This document shows positions 26,857 through 35,959 of a DNA stretch of 64,000 nucleotides, piece by piece. The first letter of the stretch is position 1; every line of letters starts with the position of its first letter. A model generated the notes under the pieces. It was not told the DNA's origin and made no database searches. It saw only the letters and a program-made list of their open reading frames with translations. The translations under genes and the position numbers were made by a program. Origin of the DNA: Pseudobacter sp051955275 (GTDB lineage Bacteria; Bacteroidota; Bacteroidia; Chitinophagales; Chitinophagaceae); contig NZ_JBQCGW010000293.1 in assembly GCF_051955275.1 (NCBI RefSeq), forward strand, positions 1-64,000, read 5' to 3'.

Positions 26857-29229
26857 ATGAGAAAAACTCTACTGGGACTTTTATTCCTTAGTGTGGGCAT
26901 GATAGTGACAGCGCAGCCAAAAAGGGAAATGCGCGGCGCCTGGATTGCCACCTACTCTAACATTGACTGGCCGAACCGCACTCAAACGCCTGCACAGCAG
27001 CGCGCAGCATTCCTCTCCATTCTTGAACATCACAAAGCAACCGGCATGAACACCCTGTACATCCAGGTGAGAAGCCAGTGTGATGCCATGTATCCAAGCA
27101 CTATCGAGCCCTGGTCGGCAGACCTTACCGGCACGCAGGGTGTAGCGCCGTCAACTCCCTGGGATCCCATGGAGTTTATGATCGAAGAGTGTCACAAACG
27201 GGGCATTGAATTCCATGCATGGCTCAATCCATACCGTGCGGTTGGAAATTCCAACAGCCTTCCGGGCTTTGCTGCCAGTCATGTTGCCAAACAACACCCC
27301 GAGTGGCTCCTGAGCCAGGGTACGCTCCGTGTACTTGACCCGGGTCTTCAGGAAGTTCGTGAATATATCTTAAGTGTAATTTCGGATATTGTTAGCCGTT
27401 ATGATGTGGATGGTATTCACTTCGATGATTACTTTTACCCTCCTGCTGCTCCTGCAGGCACCACGCCTTATAATGATGATGCGAGCTTTGCCGCGGATCC
27501 CCGGGGCTTCAGTGTCAGAGCAGACTGGCGCAGGGACAATGTGAACCTGCTCATTCAAAAAGTATACGATACCATCAAAACCCTGAAGCCCTGGGTGAAG
27601 TTCGGTGTGTCGCCATCAGGCATTTACAGGAACAGCACCAACCCGGCGATCGGAACGCCTACCAGCGGCCTGGAACATTACACTACTTTGTTTGCCGATA
27701 CCAAAAGATGGCTGCAGGAAGGTTGGGTGGATTATATCGCACCACAGGTGTACTGGTATATCGGTCAACCAGGAGCCAACTATGCGGCCATCGTTCCCTG
27801 GTGGAACAACCAGGCCAATGGCAGGCATATCTATATAGGAATGGCCGGCTACAAAGTGAACGATCCCGCGCAAGGCGTGAACTGGGCCAACCCCAGCATG
27901 ATCCCCAATGAAATGCGACTGAACCGTGATCCATTTCACACGAATATCTACGGGCAGGCCATTTATAATACCAGCAGCCTGAGAAGTGCTACCAAGCTGG
28001 GTTTCAGGGATTCTCTCAGACTGGATTTTTATAAGCTGCCTGCTCTTCAGCCACGCATGCCCTGGAGAGATGATGCGGCACCCGCCTCGCCCTCACAATT
28101 GAAAGTGTTGAAATTCAGCACTGACTCAATTGTACTTCGCTGGCAACAGGCCGCTGCTGCAGATGAACTGGATAAAGCAAAGCGCTTCGTGATCTATCGC
28201 GGCGCTTCTGAATCCATCGATACCGCAGACCCGGCCAATATCGTGGGCATCACCAACCTGGATACGCCCACGTTCACAGATACAACAGGCGAAGAAAATG
28301 CTGTTTATTATTATACAGTAACAGCATTGGACAGGTTTCAGAATGAAAGTCCCATTTCCAATAAAAGCTCCAACCTGCCACCAGCCATCAGTTGTCCGGC
28401 TGATCAAACTCTGAAAACAGACGCCAGCTGTAATGTGGTGTTGCCGGATTACACTTCTATGGCCCTGGTGAATGGTGAGTCAATTCCTGCCGGTATCACC
28501 ATCACGCAGTCGCCTGCCGCAGGCACTGTGCTCAATGGAGTAAATAATATATCAGTGACTTTGCAGGCGCTCGATGAAGCGAACAACGGCACAAGCTGTT
28601 CATTCACGGTATTTGTAAAAGATAGTATTGCTCCTGTGATCAGCAACGTGGTGCTGAGCCACACTGAGCTCTGGCCCACTACATTGCAGTTAAAGAACGT
28701 GGCTGTGGATTATGAGGTGAGTGATAATTGCAGCCAGGTGACCACCTCGCTTTCCGTAACCAGCAGTGAGCCCGTTACAGGCGGGACCTACGGAAACATT
28801 GCGCCAGACTGGGTTGTAGTGAACAATCATATGGTACAGTTGCGTGCTGAGCGTGGACTGTTCAGCAGCGGACGCGTTTACACCATTACCATCACTGCCA
28901 CTGATAGCACCGGCAATACCAGCCAGCAACAGGCGCAGGTGAAAGTGCCACGTCTGCCTGAAAACCCCGTTCCTGATGGACTTCTGGTAGTGAAAGCGCT
29001 GCCGAACCCAACGCCCACACAGTTCCATGTGATCACAGCCAGCACATCCGCTGCGCCGATCAGTATTAAAGTAACGGATATCACCGGTAAAGTGATCGAA
29101 ACCAGGACAGGTCTGCCTGCCACCGGAATGTTCTACATCGGCTCAAACTATGCGCCGGGTATGTACTTCATGCAGGTGAAACAGGGCCAGAAGAGTGAAG
29201 TAGTGAAACTGGTGAAGACGTCAGGATAG
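26857..29229 (+). CDS. GHL10-family (DUF187, YngK/DigH-like) glycoside hydrolase with HYR and T9SS domains
   Basis: A 790-residue secreted protein (signal RKTLLGLLFLSVGMIVTAQ). Residues about 25-375 are the GHL10 TIM barrel: RGAWIATYSNIDWPNR, MNTLYIQVRSQCDAMY, EFHAWLNPYRAV, YDVDGIHFDDYFYPP, VKFGVSPSGIYR and DYIAPQVYWYIGQPG. A fibronectin-III-like unit (about 410-505) and a HYR-type module (about 508-590) with ISCPADQTLKTDASCNV follow, and the end (VKALPNPTPTQFHV...MYFMQVKQGQK) is a T9SS sorting domain. The E. coli relative DigH cuts peptidoglycan glycan strands that have lost their peptides. Here the enzyme is exported, so its target may be foreign peptidoglycan or another surface glycan. Confidence 0.87.
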   Translation: MRKTLLGLLFLSVGMIVTAQPKREMRGAWIATYSNIDWPNRTQTPAQQRAAFLSILEHHKATGMNTLYIQVRSQCDAMYPSTIEPWSADLTGTQGVAPSTPWDPMEFMIEECHKRGIEFHAWLNPYRAVGNSNSLPGFAASHVAKQHPEWLLSQGTLRVLDPGLQEVREYILSVISDIVSRYDVDGIHFDDYFYPPAAPAGTTPYNDDASFAADPRGFSVRADWRRDNVNLLIQKVYDTIKTLKPWVKFGVSPSGIYRNSTNPAIGTPTSGLEHYTTLFADTKRWLQEGWVDYIAPQVYWYIGQPGANYAAIVPWWNNQANGRHIYIGMAGYKVNDPAQGVNWANPSMIPNEMRLNRDPFHTNIYGQAIYNTSSLRSATKLGFRDSLRLDFYKLPALQPRMPWRDDAAPASPSQLKVLKFSTDSIVLRWQQAAAADELDKAKRFVIYRGASESIDTADPANIVGITNLDTPTFTDTTGEENAVYYYTVTALDRFQNESPISNKSSNLPPAISCPADQTLKTDASCNVVLPDYTSMALVNGESIPAGITITQSPAAGTVLNGVNNISVTLQALDEANNGTSCSFTVFVKDSIAPVISNVVLSHTELWPTTLQLKNVAVDYEVSDNCSQVTTSLSVTSSEPVTGGTYGNIAPDWVVVNNHMVQLRAERGLFSSGRVYTITITATDSTGNTSQQQAQVKVPRLPENPVPDGLLVVKALPNPTPTQFHVITASTSAAPISIKVTDITGKVIETRTGLPATGMFYIGSNYAPGMYFMQVKQGQKSEVVKLVKTSG

Positions 29230-29250
29230 TCATTCAATGACCAGCCCGAA

Positions 29251-29282
29251 AGACCATCCGGAGGCGGATGGTCTTTTTTTTA
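29251..29282 (+). terminator. Intrinsic terminator
   Basis: Ten-base perfect stem AGACCATCCG / CGGATGGTCT with a 4-base loop, followed by an uninterrupted run of T. It lies 21 bases after the GHL10 stop and ends that transcription unit. Confidence 0.9.
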
Positions 29283-29290
29283 TATCTTTG
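29283..29290 (+). promoter_or_regulatory. Possible -7 box for the RtcB gene
   Basis: TATCTTTG fits the Bacteroidota -7 consensus TAnnTTTG and lies just after the upstream terminator, about 95 bases before the rtcB start. The expected TTG 19 bases upstream is missing because the terminator stem occupies that place, so this is weak. Confidence 0.3.
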
Positions 29291-29384
29291 CCTTCCCGAA
29301 TACTTTCGGCTGCTGACATCTCTGATGGGCCAGATGTTCCTGCCAGGCCCCGAATTAATCTCTTTTTTCTCGAAATTTAAGAAC

Positions 29385-30515
29385 ATGACTTCTATTGGAT
29401 TCTATTGTGATCCCGATAGCATCGAACCAAATGCTATGGATCAAATACAGCAGTACGCGAAACGGGACCATATCACTGAAATACGCGCATTCACCGATAT
29501 TCACTACTGCTCTGAAAAGGCATTGCCCGTAGGTGTGGCATTTACGGCAACTGACCATGTATACCCGTTGATAACCGGAAAGGATATCGGCTGCGGCGTG
29601 ATGTATCTCCGTATTGGAAAGGAAAACCTGAAAAAACCTTTCAATAAGGATGAGCATTATCGTGCATTTGATTTCGCCCAGCAGAAAATGACGGATGATG
29701 GTCTGGGTGGTGGCAATCATTTTCTCTCCATCGAGGAGGATGATAATGCCCTCTTCATCATTTGTCATACAGGCACAAGAGACCGAGGCATCGCGCTCTA
29801 TCAGCGTTGCCTGCAACTCACACGCGATTTTTCAAAAGAGTATGGGCGGGATGTGGAATTTATCCATAAGGATACGCTGCAACCTGAATTCATCAGTTAC
29901 TACAATGCAACATTGAATTTTGGTTATGAACGAAGGAAGAACTTCTGTTTGAAAACCCTGATCTTTTTGCAGAATGCCAATTATGTGGCGGCAGAGAAAT
30001 CCACCATCCGGAAGGATTATCTGAATGTGATTTATAAGGATCATCCGGAAGAAGGATCCCTGCATGGAACGCTTTACAAGCTGGAAGATTCCATTCACAA
30101 TCATATCCGATTTGGCGATGGTGAGATCATGCATCGCAAAGGAAGTACGGAGCTGGGAAGATCAAATACTGTGGTGATCCCATTGTCGATGTCCCGCGGA
30201 AGCCTGCTTGTGCAGGCGGTTTCAAAAGACGCTGCAATGCCTGCATTGCAATCCTGCGCACATGGCGCCGGGCGCAGGCTTTCCCGTTTCGATGCTATGA
30301 AATACTGGAAAACGGTGCTGAAAGAAAAGCAGCGGAAAATGTATAAAGAACAGTTTTCCGAACTGCTCAACCGTTCCGGGGATTTCCCGCCGGGATATAT
30401 CCAGGAATTTGATTTTGCGTATAAAGATGCCACGGATATTCTGAAGTATCAGCCTTATCTGAAAAAGGTAACGCATACAAGGCCGGTGGCAACTGTGAAG
30501 TTCACGGAGATTTAG
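29385..30515 (+). CDS. rtcB: RtcB-family RNA ligase
   Basis: A 376-residue RtcB protein; the ATG at 29385 is preferred because the longer frame from 29268 runs back through the upstream terminator. Landmarks: FTDIHYCSEKALPVG (family form MPDxHxGYGLPIG), GKDIGCGVMYLRI with the Mn-binding Cys70, GLGGGNHFLSIE (His112), ICHTGTRDRG (family HSGSRG), MHRKGSTELG, and SCAHGAGRRLSR, which carries the His that is guanylylated. All main metal and GMP residues appear present, although the protein is shorter than the roughly 400-480 residues usual for the family and several motifs are altered. RtcB joins RNA 3'-phosphate and 5'-OH ends. No archease gene is visible nearby. Confidence 0.88.
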   Translation: MTSIGFYCDPDSIEPNAMDQIQQYAKRDHITEIRAFTDIHYCSEKALPVGVAFTATDHVYPLITGKDIGCGVMYLRIGKENLKKPFNKDEHYRAFDFAQQKMTDDGLGGGNHFLSIEEDDNALFIICHTGTRDRGIALYQRCLQLTRDFSKEYGRDVEFIHKDTLQPEFISYYNATLNFGYERRKNFCLKTLIFLQNANYVAAEKSTIRKDYLNVIYKDHPEEGSLHGTLYKLEDSIHNHIRFGDGEIMHRKGSTELGRSNTVVIPLSMSRGSLLVQAVSKDAAMPALQSCAHGAGRRLSRFDAMKYWKTVLKEKQRKMYKEQFSELLNRSGDFPPGYIQEFDFAYKDATDILKYQPYLKKVTHTRPVATVKFTEI

Positions 30516-30520
30516 TGTGT

Positions 30521-30555
30521 AAAGATATCGTTCGTTACATTCGAACGGTATCTTT
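30521..30555 (+). terminator. Intrinsic terminator after rtcB
   Basis: A 14-base stem AAAGATATCGTTCG / CGAACGGTATCTTT with one G-U pair and a 7-base loop, followed by GTTTTGTTT. It starts six bases after the rtcB stop. Its right arm ends in TATCTTTG, which mimics a promoter box by chance. Confidence 0.85.
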
Positions 30556-30715
30556 GTTTTGTTTAAATTGTTACCTATGCAACAATCACGTACGCAAAGC
30601 AGAAAAAAGGGTTGATGATATTGCATTTGGGCTTCTGGATGTTTCTGAAACCGATATTGAATTTCTAAAATCCCGGGCTCCATTTGCCACACTCATTCCA
30701 ATCATGAAATAACAC

Positions 30716-31468
30716 TCACACCTTTCCCTCCAGCCAATCCTTAAAATCTCCCACCCGCTCCCTGCTGATAATAACATCCTCCGCCGAAGGCGGATTCAAC
30801 TGTACTATCAGCCTGCTATTATAATAAGCCGTCATCTTTTTGATGGCATCGATATGAATAATGAATTGCCTGTTCACGCGGAAAAATGAATTCTTGTCGA
30901 GCTGATGCTCCACCTGGTCCAGTGAATAATCCAGCGGATAGTCCTGTTCTGCAAACGTGGTAGCTTGCGTAATCCCTTTTGCTGAATGTATATAAGCAAT
31001 ATCTTTTGCTTTGATATATACCAGCTGGCTGTTCATCCGGCTGACAAACCTGGTGGTATCCCTTTTGAAAAAAGCTTCTGCCAGTTTGTTGATATCCACC
31101 TGCTGGCTCACCGGCCTGAACTGCTTGAATTTTTTCAGGGCATTGTCCAGCGCCGCCAGTTCTACAGGCTTCATCAGGTAATCGACACTGTTCACCTTGA
31201 ATGCCTGCAATGCGAAATTATCATAGGCCGTAGTGAAGATGATAGGCGTGCTTACATTTGGCCCATTGAAAAGCTCGAAACAATTTCCATCAGACAACTG
31301 GATATCCATCAGCATGAGATCGATATCATGAGGACCGTCGAACCATTTGCGGCCATCGGCCACTGATTCCACTACAGCCTGCACCACGATACTGCTATCA
31401 CATTTTCCCAGCAACTGGATCAGTCGCTCTGCATTGTGGTGTTCATCCTCAAATATGATCACATTCAT
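30716..31468 (-). CDS. LytTR-family response regulator
   Basis: A 250-residue two-component regulator. The receiver domain (1-120) has the acidic pair IIFEDEHHN, the phospho-acceptor Asp in LMLMDIQLSDG, the Thr in IIFTTAYD and the Lys in YLMKPVEL. The LytTR DNA-binding domain (about 145-250) has FVSRMNSQLVYIKAKDIAYIHSAKG, DYSLDQVEHQLDKNSFFRVNRQFIIHIDAI and VIISRERVGDFKDWL. The gene overlaps the 3' end of its partner kinase gene by 20 bases, and both sit at the end of a minus-strand operon with two SDR-type enzymes. Targets are unknown. Confidence 0.93.
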   Translation of the reverse strand: MNVIIFEDEHHNAERLIQLLGKCDSSIVVQAVVESVADGRKWFDGPHDIDLMLMDIQLSDGNCFELFNGPNVSTPIIFTTAYDNFALQAFKVNSVDYLMKPVELAALDNALKKFKQFRPVSQQVDINKLAEAFFKRDTTRFVSRMNSQLVYIKAKDIAYIHSAKGITQATTFAEQDYPLDYSLDQVEHQLDKNSFFRVNRQFIIHIDAIKKMTAYYNSRLIVQLNPPSAEDVIISRERVGDFKDWLEGKV

Positions 31469-32570
31469 GATTGAAAATTATGGGAATTTTCACTACAAAT
31501 TTTTCTGTACTTGCGTCTATCTCAATTGACCTGCCAGAAACCAGTTCATACCGCTTCTGAATATTCTCCAGCCCTATGCCATGCGAATATTCAGGGGTGA
31601 TCTTTTTCCGGATGGTATTGCTTACAAAAAGGAATCCGTCTTCGCTCCGGATACTTACTTCCAGTGGCTCGCTCGCGGAAAACCTGTTGTGCTTGATGGC
31701 ATTTTCCACCAGCATCTGTAAAGTGGCTGGCGGCACCTGGCCATTGATCCTGGAATGATCGTCTATTTTCTCCTGGAAAATGATACTGCCCTGCCGTCTT
31801 ATTCCGATCAGGAAAAGATATGATTGCAGGAAATTCAGTTCTGTTTCTACAGGCACGAGGTTGTCGAGTTTTTTATCCAGGATGTACCGGAATGTATTTG
31901 CCAGCTGGGTGATATAATCAGCCGCCAGATCAGGGTCCTTGTACACCAGGTTGGTAAGCACACTCAGGGAGTTGAAAAAGAAATGAGGGTCTATCTGGTT
32001 TTTCAGAGCGTCGTATTTGGCCTGGATATTCTCCCTCATCAGCCGTTCTGCTTTGATCTGGTATTCTTTCCAGCTCCTGTAATAAAAAATAAATCCATTG
32101 AAGGTGATGATGATGAGGTAGAACATGAAGATGCCCACGATCATATTGTAACTAAGTGAGGTGAAACTCAGCCAGGCTTCAATCCGGTTAAAGAAATACA
32201 GGTCAACCCACGCATAAATGAAGCCGAATCCCAATGCTATCAATCCTCCATATATCAATAGCGCAACAGATAAGATAATAATTCTACTGGCTGCAGAACG
32301 GCCATGCATTCTGCGTTCCAGGGCACCCGCAAGCGAGGAGGCTCCTTCCCAGGCAAGAAAACCATAAATAACATAAGCAATACTGAAAGCATTGGAGCGC
32401 GCTGAAAACCAGCCAAGACCCTCGATAAAGGTAAGATCGAATGATTTGAAGATATTGCTGAACAGGTAGAGGATGAGTATTCTGCCGCCATAGCGCAATG
32501 TCCTGCTGTTGAACATTTTCTCGCTGCCGGCAAATTCACCAGGCTTTTCCTGCGAACCCTTTTTTCTCAT
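31449..32570 (-). CDS. LytS/YehU-type sensor histidine kinase
   Basis: A 373-residue membrane kinase; ATG 32570 overlaps the upstream stop by one base (TGATG), which decides the start against the in-frame TTG at 32576. Four hydrophobic segments fill about residues 25-165 with no large periplasmic sensor loop. Then come the LytS-type phospho-acceptor region (LKNQIDPHFFFNSLSVLTNLV) and an ATPase domain (LQMLVENAIKHN; HGIGLENIQKRYEL). It phosphorylates the response regulator encoded just downstream. The tight coupling to two SDR-type enzymes upstream is not a usual arrangement and hints that the kinase regulates or senses their pathway. Confidence 0.92.
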   Translation of the reverse strand: MRKKGSQEKPGEFAGSEKMFNSRTLRYGGRILILYLFSNIFKSFDLTFIEGLGWFSARSNAFSIAYVIYGFLAWEGASSLAGALERRMHGRSAASRIIILSVALLIYGGLIALGFGFIYAWVDLYFFNRIEAWLSFTSLSYNMIVGIFMFYLIIITFNGFIFYYRSWKEYQIKAERLMRENIQAKYDALKNQIDPHFFFNSLSVLTNLVYKDPDLAADYITQLANTFRYILDKKLDNLVPVETELNFLQSYLFLIGIRRQGSIIFQEKIDDHSRINGQVPPATLQMLVENAIKHNRFSASEPLEVSIRSEDGFLFVSNTIRKKITPEYSHGIGLENIQKRYELVSGRSIEIDASTEKFVVKIPIIFNHECDHI

Positions 32571-33562
32571 CAGCAATAATTGTTTTTTCTGAACCAGTCC
32601 AGTGTGTGGCTTACCGCCACCGTGATAGGCGTTACAGGTAATGCCAGTTCCCGTTGCGCTTTCCTGGATGAATAATAATTATCAAGACAAAGCATATATG
32701 CGTTCGCATAATTTAGCCGCCCGCTTCTGCCCGTGATCCTTTGCCGGATGCTTCCGAAAATACCGCCTGTTTTCAACAGGAAGGCAGGAATACGTATCAT
32801 GATCTTCGGCTGATCCGCCAACTTGTTCACCAACCGGAAAAATTCACCATAACTGAGATTATGACCGGCCAGCAGATAACATTCTCCTGTTCTGCCCTGG
32901 CTGATGGCATGCACAATGCCATTACACACATCATCTATATACACAAAATTCTTTCCACCAGGCGGATAGAACAGGATCTTCTTATTAAGCCCATAGATCA
33001 GCAATTTGCCTGTGCCCGGCTTCCTGTCTTCCGGACCTATCATAAAGGTAGGATTCACAATAACAGCAGGCAGCTGCTTTTTCTGCACCTGCTCCAGCAC
33101 GTACTGCTGAGCCAGGTATTTACTGTTGATATAACCGGATCCTGCCGGAAAAAGTGTAAATCCATTCAGCTCCGTACCAGGATCAGCCTTGCTGCCCGGG
33201 CCAATGGTATTGGCGGTGCTTACAAAGATGAGTTTGGGGATTTTCTGCTGAAGACAGGCTTCACAGATATATTGAGTGGCTGTGTAATTGATACGCTCGT
33301 ATAGCTCAAAGGCAACACCCCACTGCTCTGTAACGGCAGCACTATGCACTACTATATCACATCCGCTTACCGCTTCGGATATCTGCTTTGCATTATCGAT
33401 ATTCCCATACCAGATCTCACATGGTACATCTGAAATCACGCTCAGGTCCGCGTTCTGGCGGACTATCACACGTACATCGTATTGCAGGCGGGAAAAATGA
33501 CGGGCGAGATGTGCACCAAGAAAACCGCTGGCGCCGGTGATCAGGATCTTTTTTCTTTTCAT
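32570..33562 (-). CDS. NAD-dependent epimerase/dehydratase (extended SDR)
   Basis: A 330-residue extended SDR: KILITGASGFLGAHLARHF (Rossmann GxxGxxG), VRVIVR, DIVVHSAAVTEQWG, KLIFVSTANTIGPG with the catalytic Ser/Thr region, and YINSKYLAQQYV providing the YxxxK pair. The later VVNPTFMIGPEDRKPG and VYIDDVCNGIVHAI motifs are typical of dihydroflavonol reductase/3-beta-hydroxysteroid dehydrogenase-like members, so it could act on a sterol-like, terpenoid or lipid ketone rather than a nucleotide sugar. It lies three bases after the SDR gene and is coupled to the kinase gene by a TGATG overlap. Confidence 0.85.
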   Translation of the reverse strand: MKRKKILITGASGFLGAHLARHFSRLQYDVRVIVRQNADLSVISDVPCEIWYGNIDNAKQISEAVSGCDIVVHSAAVTEQWGVAFELYERINYTATQYICEACLQQKIPKLIFVSTANTIGPGSKADPGTELNGFTLFPAGSGYINSKYLAQQYVLEQVQKKQLPAVIVNPTFMIGPEDRKPGTGKLLIYGLNKKILFYPPGGKNFVYIDDVCNGIVHAISQGRTGECYLLAGHNLSYGEFFRLVNKLADQPKIMIRIPAFLLKTGGIFGSIRQRITGRSGRLNYANAYMLCLDNYYSSRKAQRELALPVTPITVAVSHTLDWFRKNNYC

Positions 33563-33565
33563 AAT

Positions 33566-34357
33566 TCAGGTGGCAGACCACTGCATTTCTTTTTTTACTT
33601 CATTGGAAACCACGCGCAGCTTCAATCCCAGCGGCAGCAGGTTCAAGAGGGAATGATTCAGCTTATTCATGAGCCCCGGTATGATCACCGGATGGCCCTT
33701 CAATGTTTTACGGATAGCAATGCGAGCGATTTCCGGGGTGGCCAGCAATCCCATCTTTCCTTTCAACCCCTGGTGAATGATCCGGCGGCTGGTATTGCTG
33801 TTGGTCATGATCGGACCGGGATAGAGCACGCTGATGGAAAGCCCTGTTCCAGCAAACTCTTCTCTCAGTCCAAGAGAGAATGAGGAGATGAATGCCTTGG
33901 AAGCGGGATACACAGTTTTATAGGCGATCGGCGTGAAAGCCGCCATGCTGCTTACGTTCAGGATATAACTGTTCGGCTCACGCAGCAGATGAGGGATCAT
34001 CATGCGCGTGAGCAGGGAGGTGCTCCTGACATTCAGCTGTATGATATCATCGATCCTTTCCAATGGAGTTTCCGTGAGTGATGAAGTGCCTCCGATACCG
34101 GCATTATTGATCAGAAAATCTATTGGGAAATGTTCCGTTACAAACAGGATGTGCTCTTTCAGGATTTCCGCCTGACGAAGATCGAACTCAAAGCATTGCA
34201 CCTGGATCCTGTTTTCTGTTCTGAGGTCGGAGGCCAGGCTTTGCAGGCCACTGCCGGGCAGGGAAAACAGAACAAGATTCCTGCCCATCCTTGCACATTC
34301 CACGGCAAATGCCCTGCCTAACCCCGATCCTGCTCCTGTGATGAGCGTGTATGTCAT
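33566..34357 (-). CDS. Short-chain dehydrogenase/reductase
   Basis: A 263-residue classical SDR; ATG 34357 is preferred to the GTG at 34381 because the fold begins at once with YTLITGAGSGLGRAFA. Other landmarks are NNAGIGG, NVSSMAAFTPIAYKTVYPASKAF (Ser, and Tyr/Lys in YPASK), and the PGPIMTNS loop. A C-terminal hydrophobic part (VIIPGLMNKLNHSLLNLLPLGLKLRVVSNEV) closely parallels the SDR at 25874-26692, so the two are paralogues. It is the first gene of a four-gene minus-strand operon with the epimerase and the LytS/LytTR pair. Confidence 0.87.
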   Translation of the reverse strand: MTYTLITGAGSGLGRAFAVECARMGRNLVLFSLPGSGLQSLASDLRTENRIQVQCFEFDLRQAEILKEHILFVTEHFPIDFLINNAGIGGTSSLTETPLERIDDIIQLNVRSTSLLTRMMIPHLLREPNSYILNVSSMAAFTPIAYKTVYPASKAFISSFSLGLREEFAGTGLSISVLYPGPIMTNSNTSRRIIHQGLKGKMGLLATPEIARIAIRKTLKGHPVIIPGLMNKLNHSLLNLLPLGLKLRVVSNEVKKEMQWSAT

Positions 34358-34534
34358 GTTTTCCGGTATTTTATCCACCAAAATTGAAGAATGATCCAGC
34401 TGGCACCTGCAATTATTTCATGAGTTGTTGAATAAAGCTTACCAACCGTAAGCCGGCAGAGCCCCGGAACTATTTTACAGGTTGACGATAATTCAGTAAC
34501 TTTTTGAACTTTTTATCCATTCAATTATCATCTT

Positions 34535-35938
34535 ATGGCAACAGATTTCGATTTTGTGGTAATAGGCTCCGGTCCTGGAGGCTATACTGCAGCTATCAGG
34601 GCCGCGCAGCTGGGATTTAAGACAGCCATCGTTGAAAAATACCCGGTACTGGGTGGAACCTGCACCAATGTGGGATGCATACCTTCCAAAGCAATGCTCG
34701 ACAGTACTGAGAATTATGATATCATCAGTCATAAGGTGTCGAAACAGGGTATAGAGGTGGGCGATGTGAAAGTGAATTTTCCCCAGCTCACAGACAGGAA
34801 CAAAAATGTAGTGAAGCAGAATAATGATGGATTGAACTTCCTGATGAAGAAGAACAAGATCCAGGTACTTACCGGTGTCGCCAGCTTCGTGGACAATACC
34901 AAAATAACAATCATCAGCGGTGATGAACAGCCGAAATCTGTTACCAGTAAATATTTTATCATTGCCACGGGCTCCAAACCCAGCACCATTCCGGGTGTGA
35001 ATATCGATAAACAAAGGATCATCACGTCCACCGAGGCGCTCTATCTGAAAGAGCAGCCGAAAGAAATGGTGATCATCGGCGGTGGTATCATTGGCGTGGA
35101 ACTGGCTTCCGCTTACCATCGGATAGGGACCAAAGTCACCATCATTGAATATGCTGACAGTCTGATCCCAACCATGGATAAAGAGCTGGGTAAAGAATTA
35201 CAAAAACTCCTGACTAAATCAGGGATCAGTATTCTCACCAGCTCTCCCGTGAAATCTGCTGAGAATACCGGCTCGGGTGTAAAAGTGAAGTATACCGATG
35301 CCAGTAAGAACGAGCAGGAGATCAATGCGGATTATTGCCTGGTAGCAGTAGGCAGAAGAGCTTACACAACCGGCCTGGGACTGGAAAATACCAAAGTGCA
35401 GGTGGAGAAAGGCGTGATTGTGGTGAACGATCAGTTGCAGACATCCGTGGAAAATATCTATGCCATCGGTGATGTAGTGAAAGGCCCGATGCTGGCACAC
35501 AAGGCGGAAGATGAAGGAGTAGCCGTGGTGGATGGTATTGCCGGAAAGCCGCATAAGATCAACTACCTGCGCATTCCAGGCGTTGTGTACACCTGGCCTG
35601 AGGTTGCAGGTGTTGGTTATACGGAAGAACAACTGAAAGCGGAAGGCATCGAGTATCGCAAGGGTAAATTTCCATTCCTGGCCAGTGGTCGCGCCAGGGC
35701 CTCCGATGATACCGATGGTTTTGTAAAGGTATTGAGCGATCCCAAATACGGCGAAGTACTGGGTGTGCACATTATCGGCGCGAGAGCGGCCGACCTGATC
35801 GCACAAGCTGTACTGGCAATGGAGTTTGAGCTCACCGATAATGAACTCTGCAAGATTTCCTATGCACACCCTACTTTCTCGGAGGCATTGAAAGACGCTT
35901 ACCTGATCTCTTCAGGAAGGGGTGCCATCAACATTTAA
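34535..35938 (+). CDS. lpdA: Dihydrolipoyl dehydrogenase (E3)
   Basis: A 467-residue flavoprotein that reoxidises dihydrolipoamide in 2-oxoacid dehydrogenase and glycine cleavage complexes, passing electrons to NAD. It shows the FAD motif DFVVIGSGPGGYTAAIRAA, the redox disulphide in GGTCTNVGCIPSKAML, the NAD-binding motif MVIIGGGIIGVELASAY, the second FAD motif ENIYAIGDVVKGPMLAHKAEDEG, and the C-terminal interface with HIIGARAADLIAQ and SYAHPTFSEALKDA (His/Glu pair). Full family length and no anomalies. It is transcribed away from the SDR/kinase operon and stands alone. Confidence 0.96.
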   Translation: MATDFDFVVIGSGPGGYTAAIRAAQLGFKTAIVEKYPVLGGTCTNVGCIPSKAMLDSTENYDIISHKVSKQGIEVGDVKVNFPQLTDRNKNVVKQNNDGLNFLMKKNKIQVLTGVASFVDNTKITIISGDEQPKSVTSKYFIIATGSKPSTIPGVNIDKQRIITSTEALYLKEQPKEMVIIGGGIIGVELASAYHRIGTKVTIIEYADSLIPTMDKELGKELQKLLTKSGISILTSSPVKSAENTGSGVKVKYTDASKNEQEINADYCLVAVGRRAYTTGLGLENTKVQVEKGVIVVNDQLQTSVENIYAIGDVVKGPMLAHKAEDEGVAVVDGIAGKPHKINYLRIPGVVYTWPEVAGVGYTEEQLKAEGIEYRKGKFPFLASGRARASDDTDGFVKVLSDPKYGEVLGVHIIGARAADLIAQAVLAMEFELTDNELCKISYAHPTFSEALKDAYLISSGRGAINI

Positions 35939-35959
35939 GCAATTGCGGTTTTTTCCGTA

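Noticed and set aside
30549..30556. TATCTTTG, a perfect TAnnTTTG promoter box
   Set aside because: It is formed by the right arm and T-run of the rtcB terminator, has no TTG at the right spacing, and no credible gene follows on the plus strand before 30716.
30515..30712. 65-codon plus-strand frame after rtcB
   Set aside because: It begins inside the rtcB stop region, runs through the terminator hairpin and has no recognisable sequence features.
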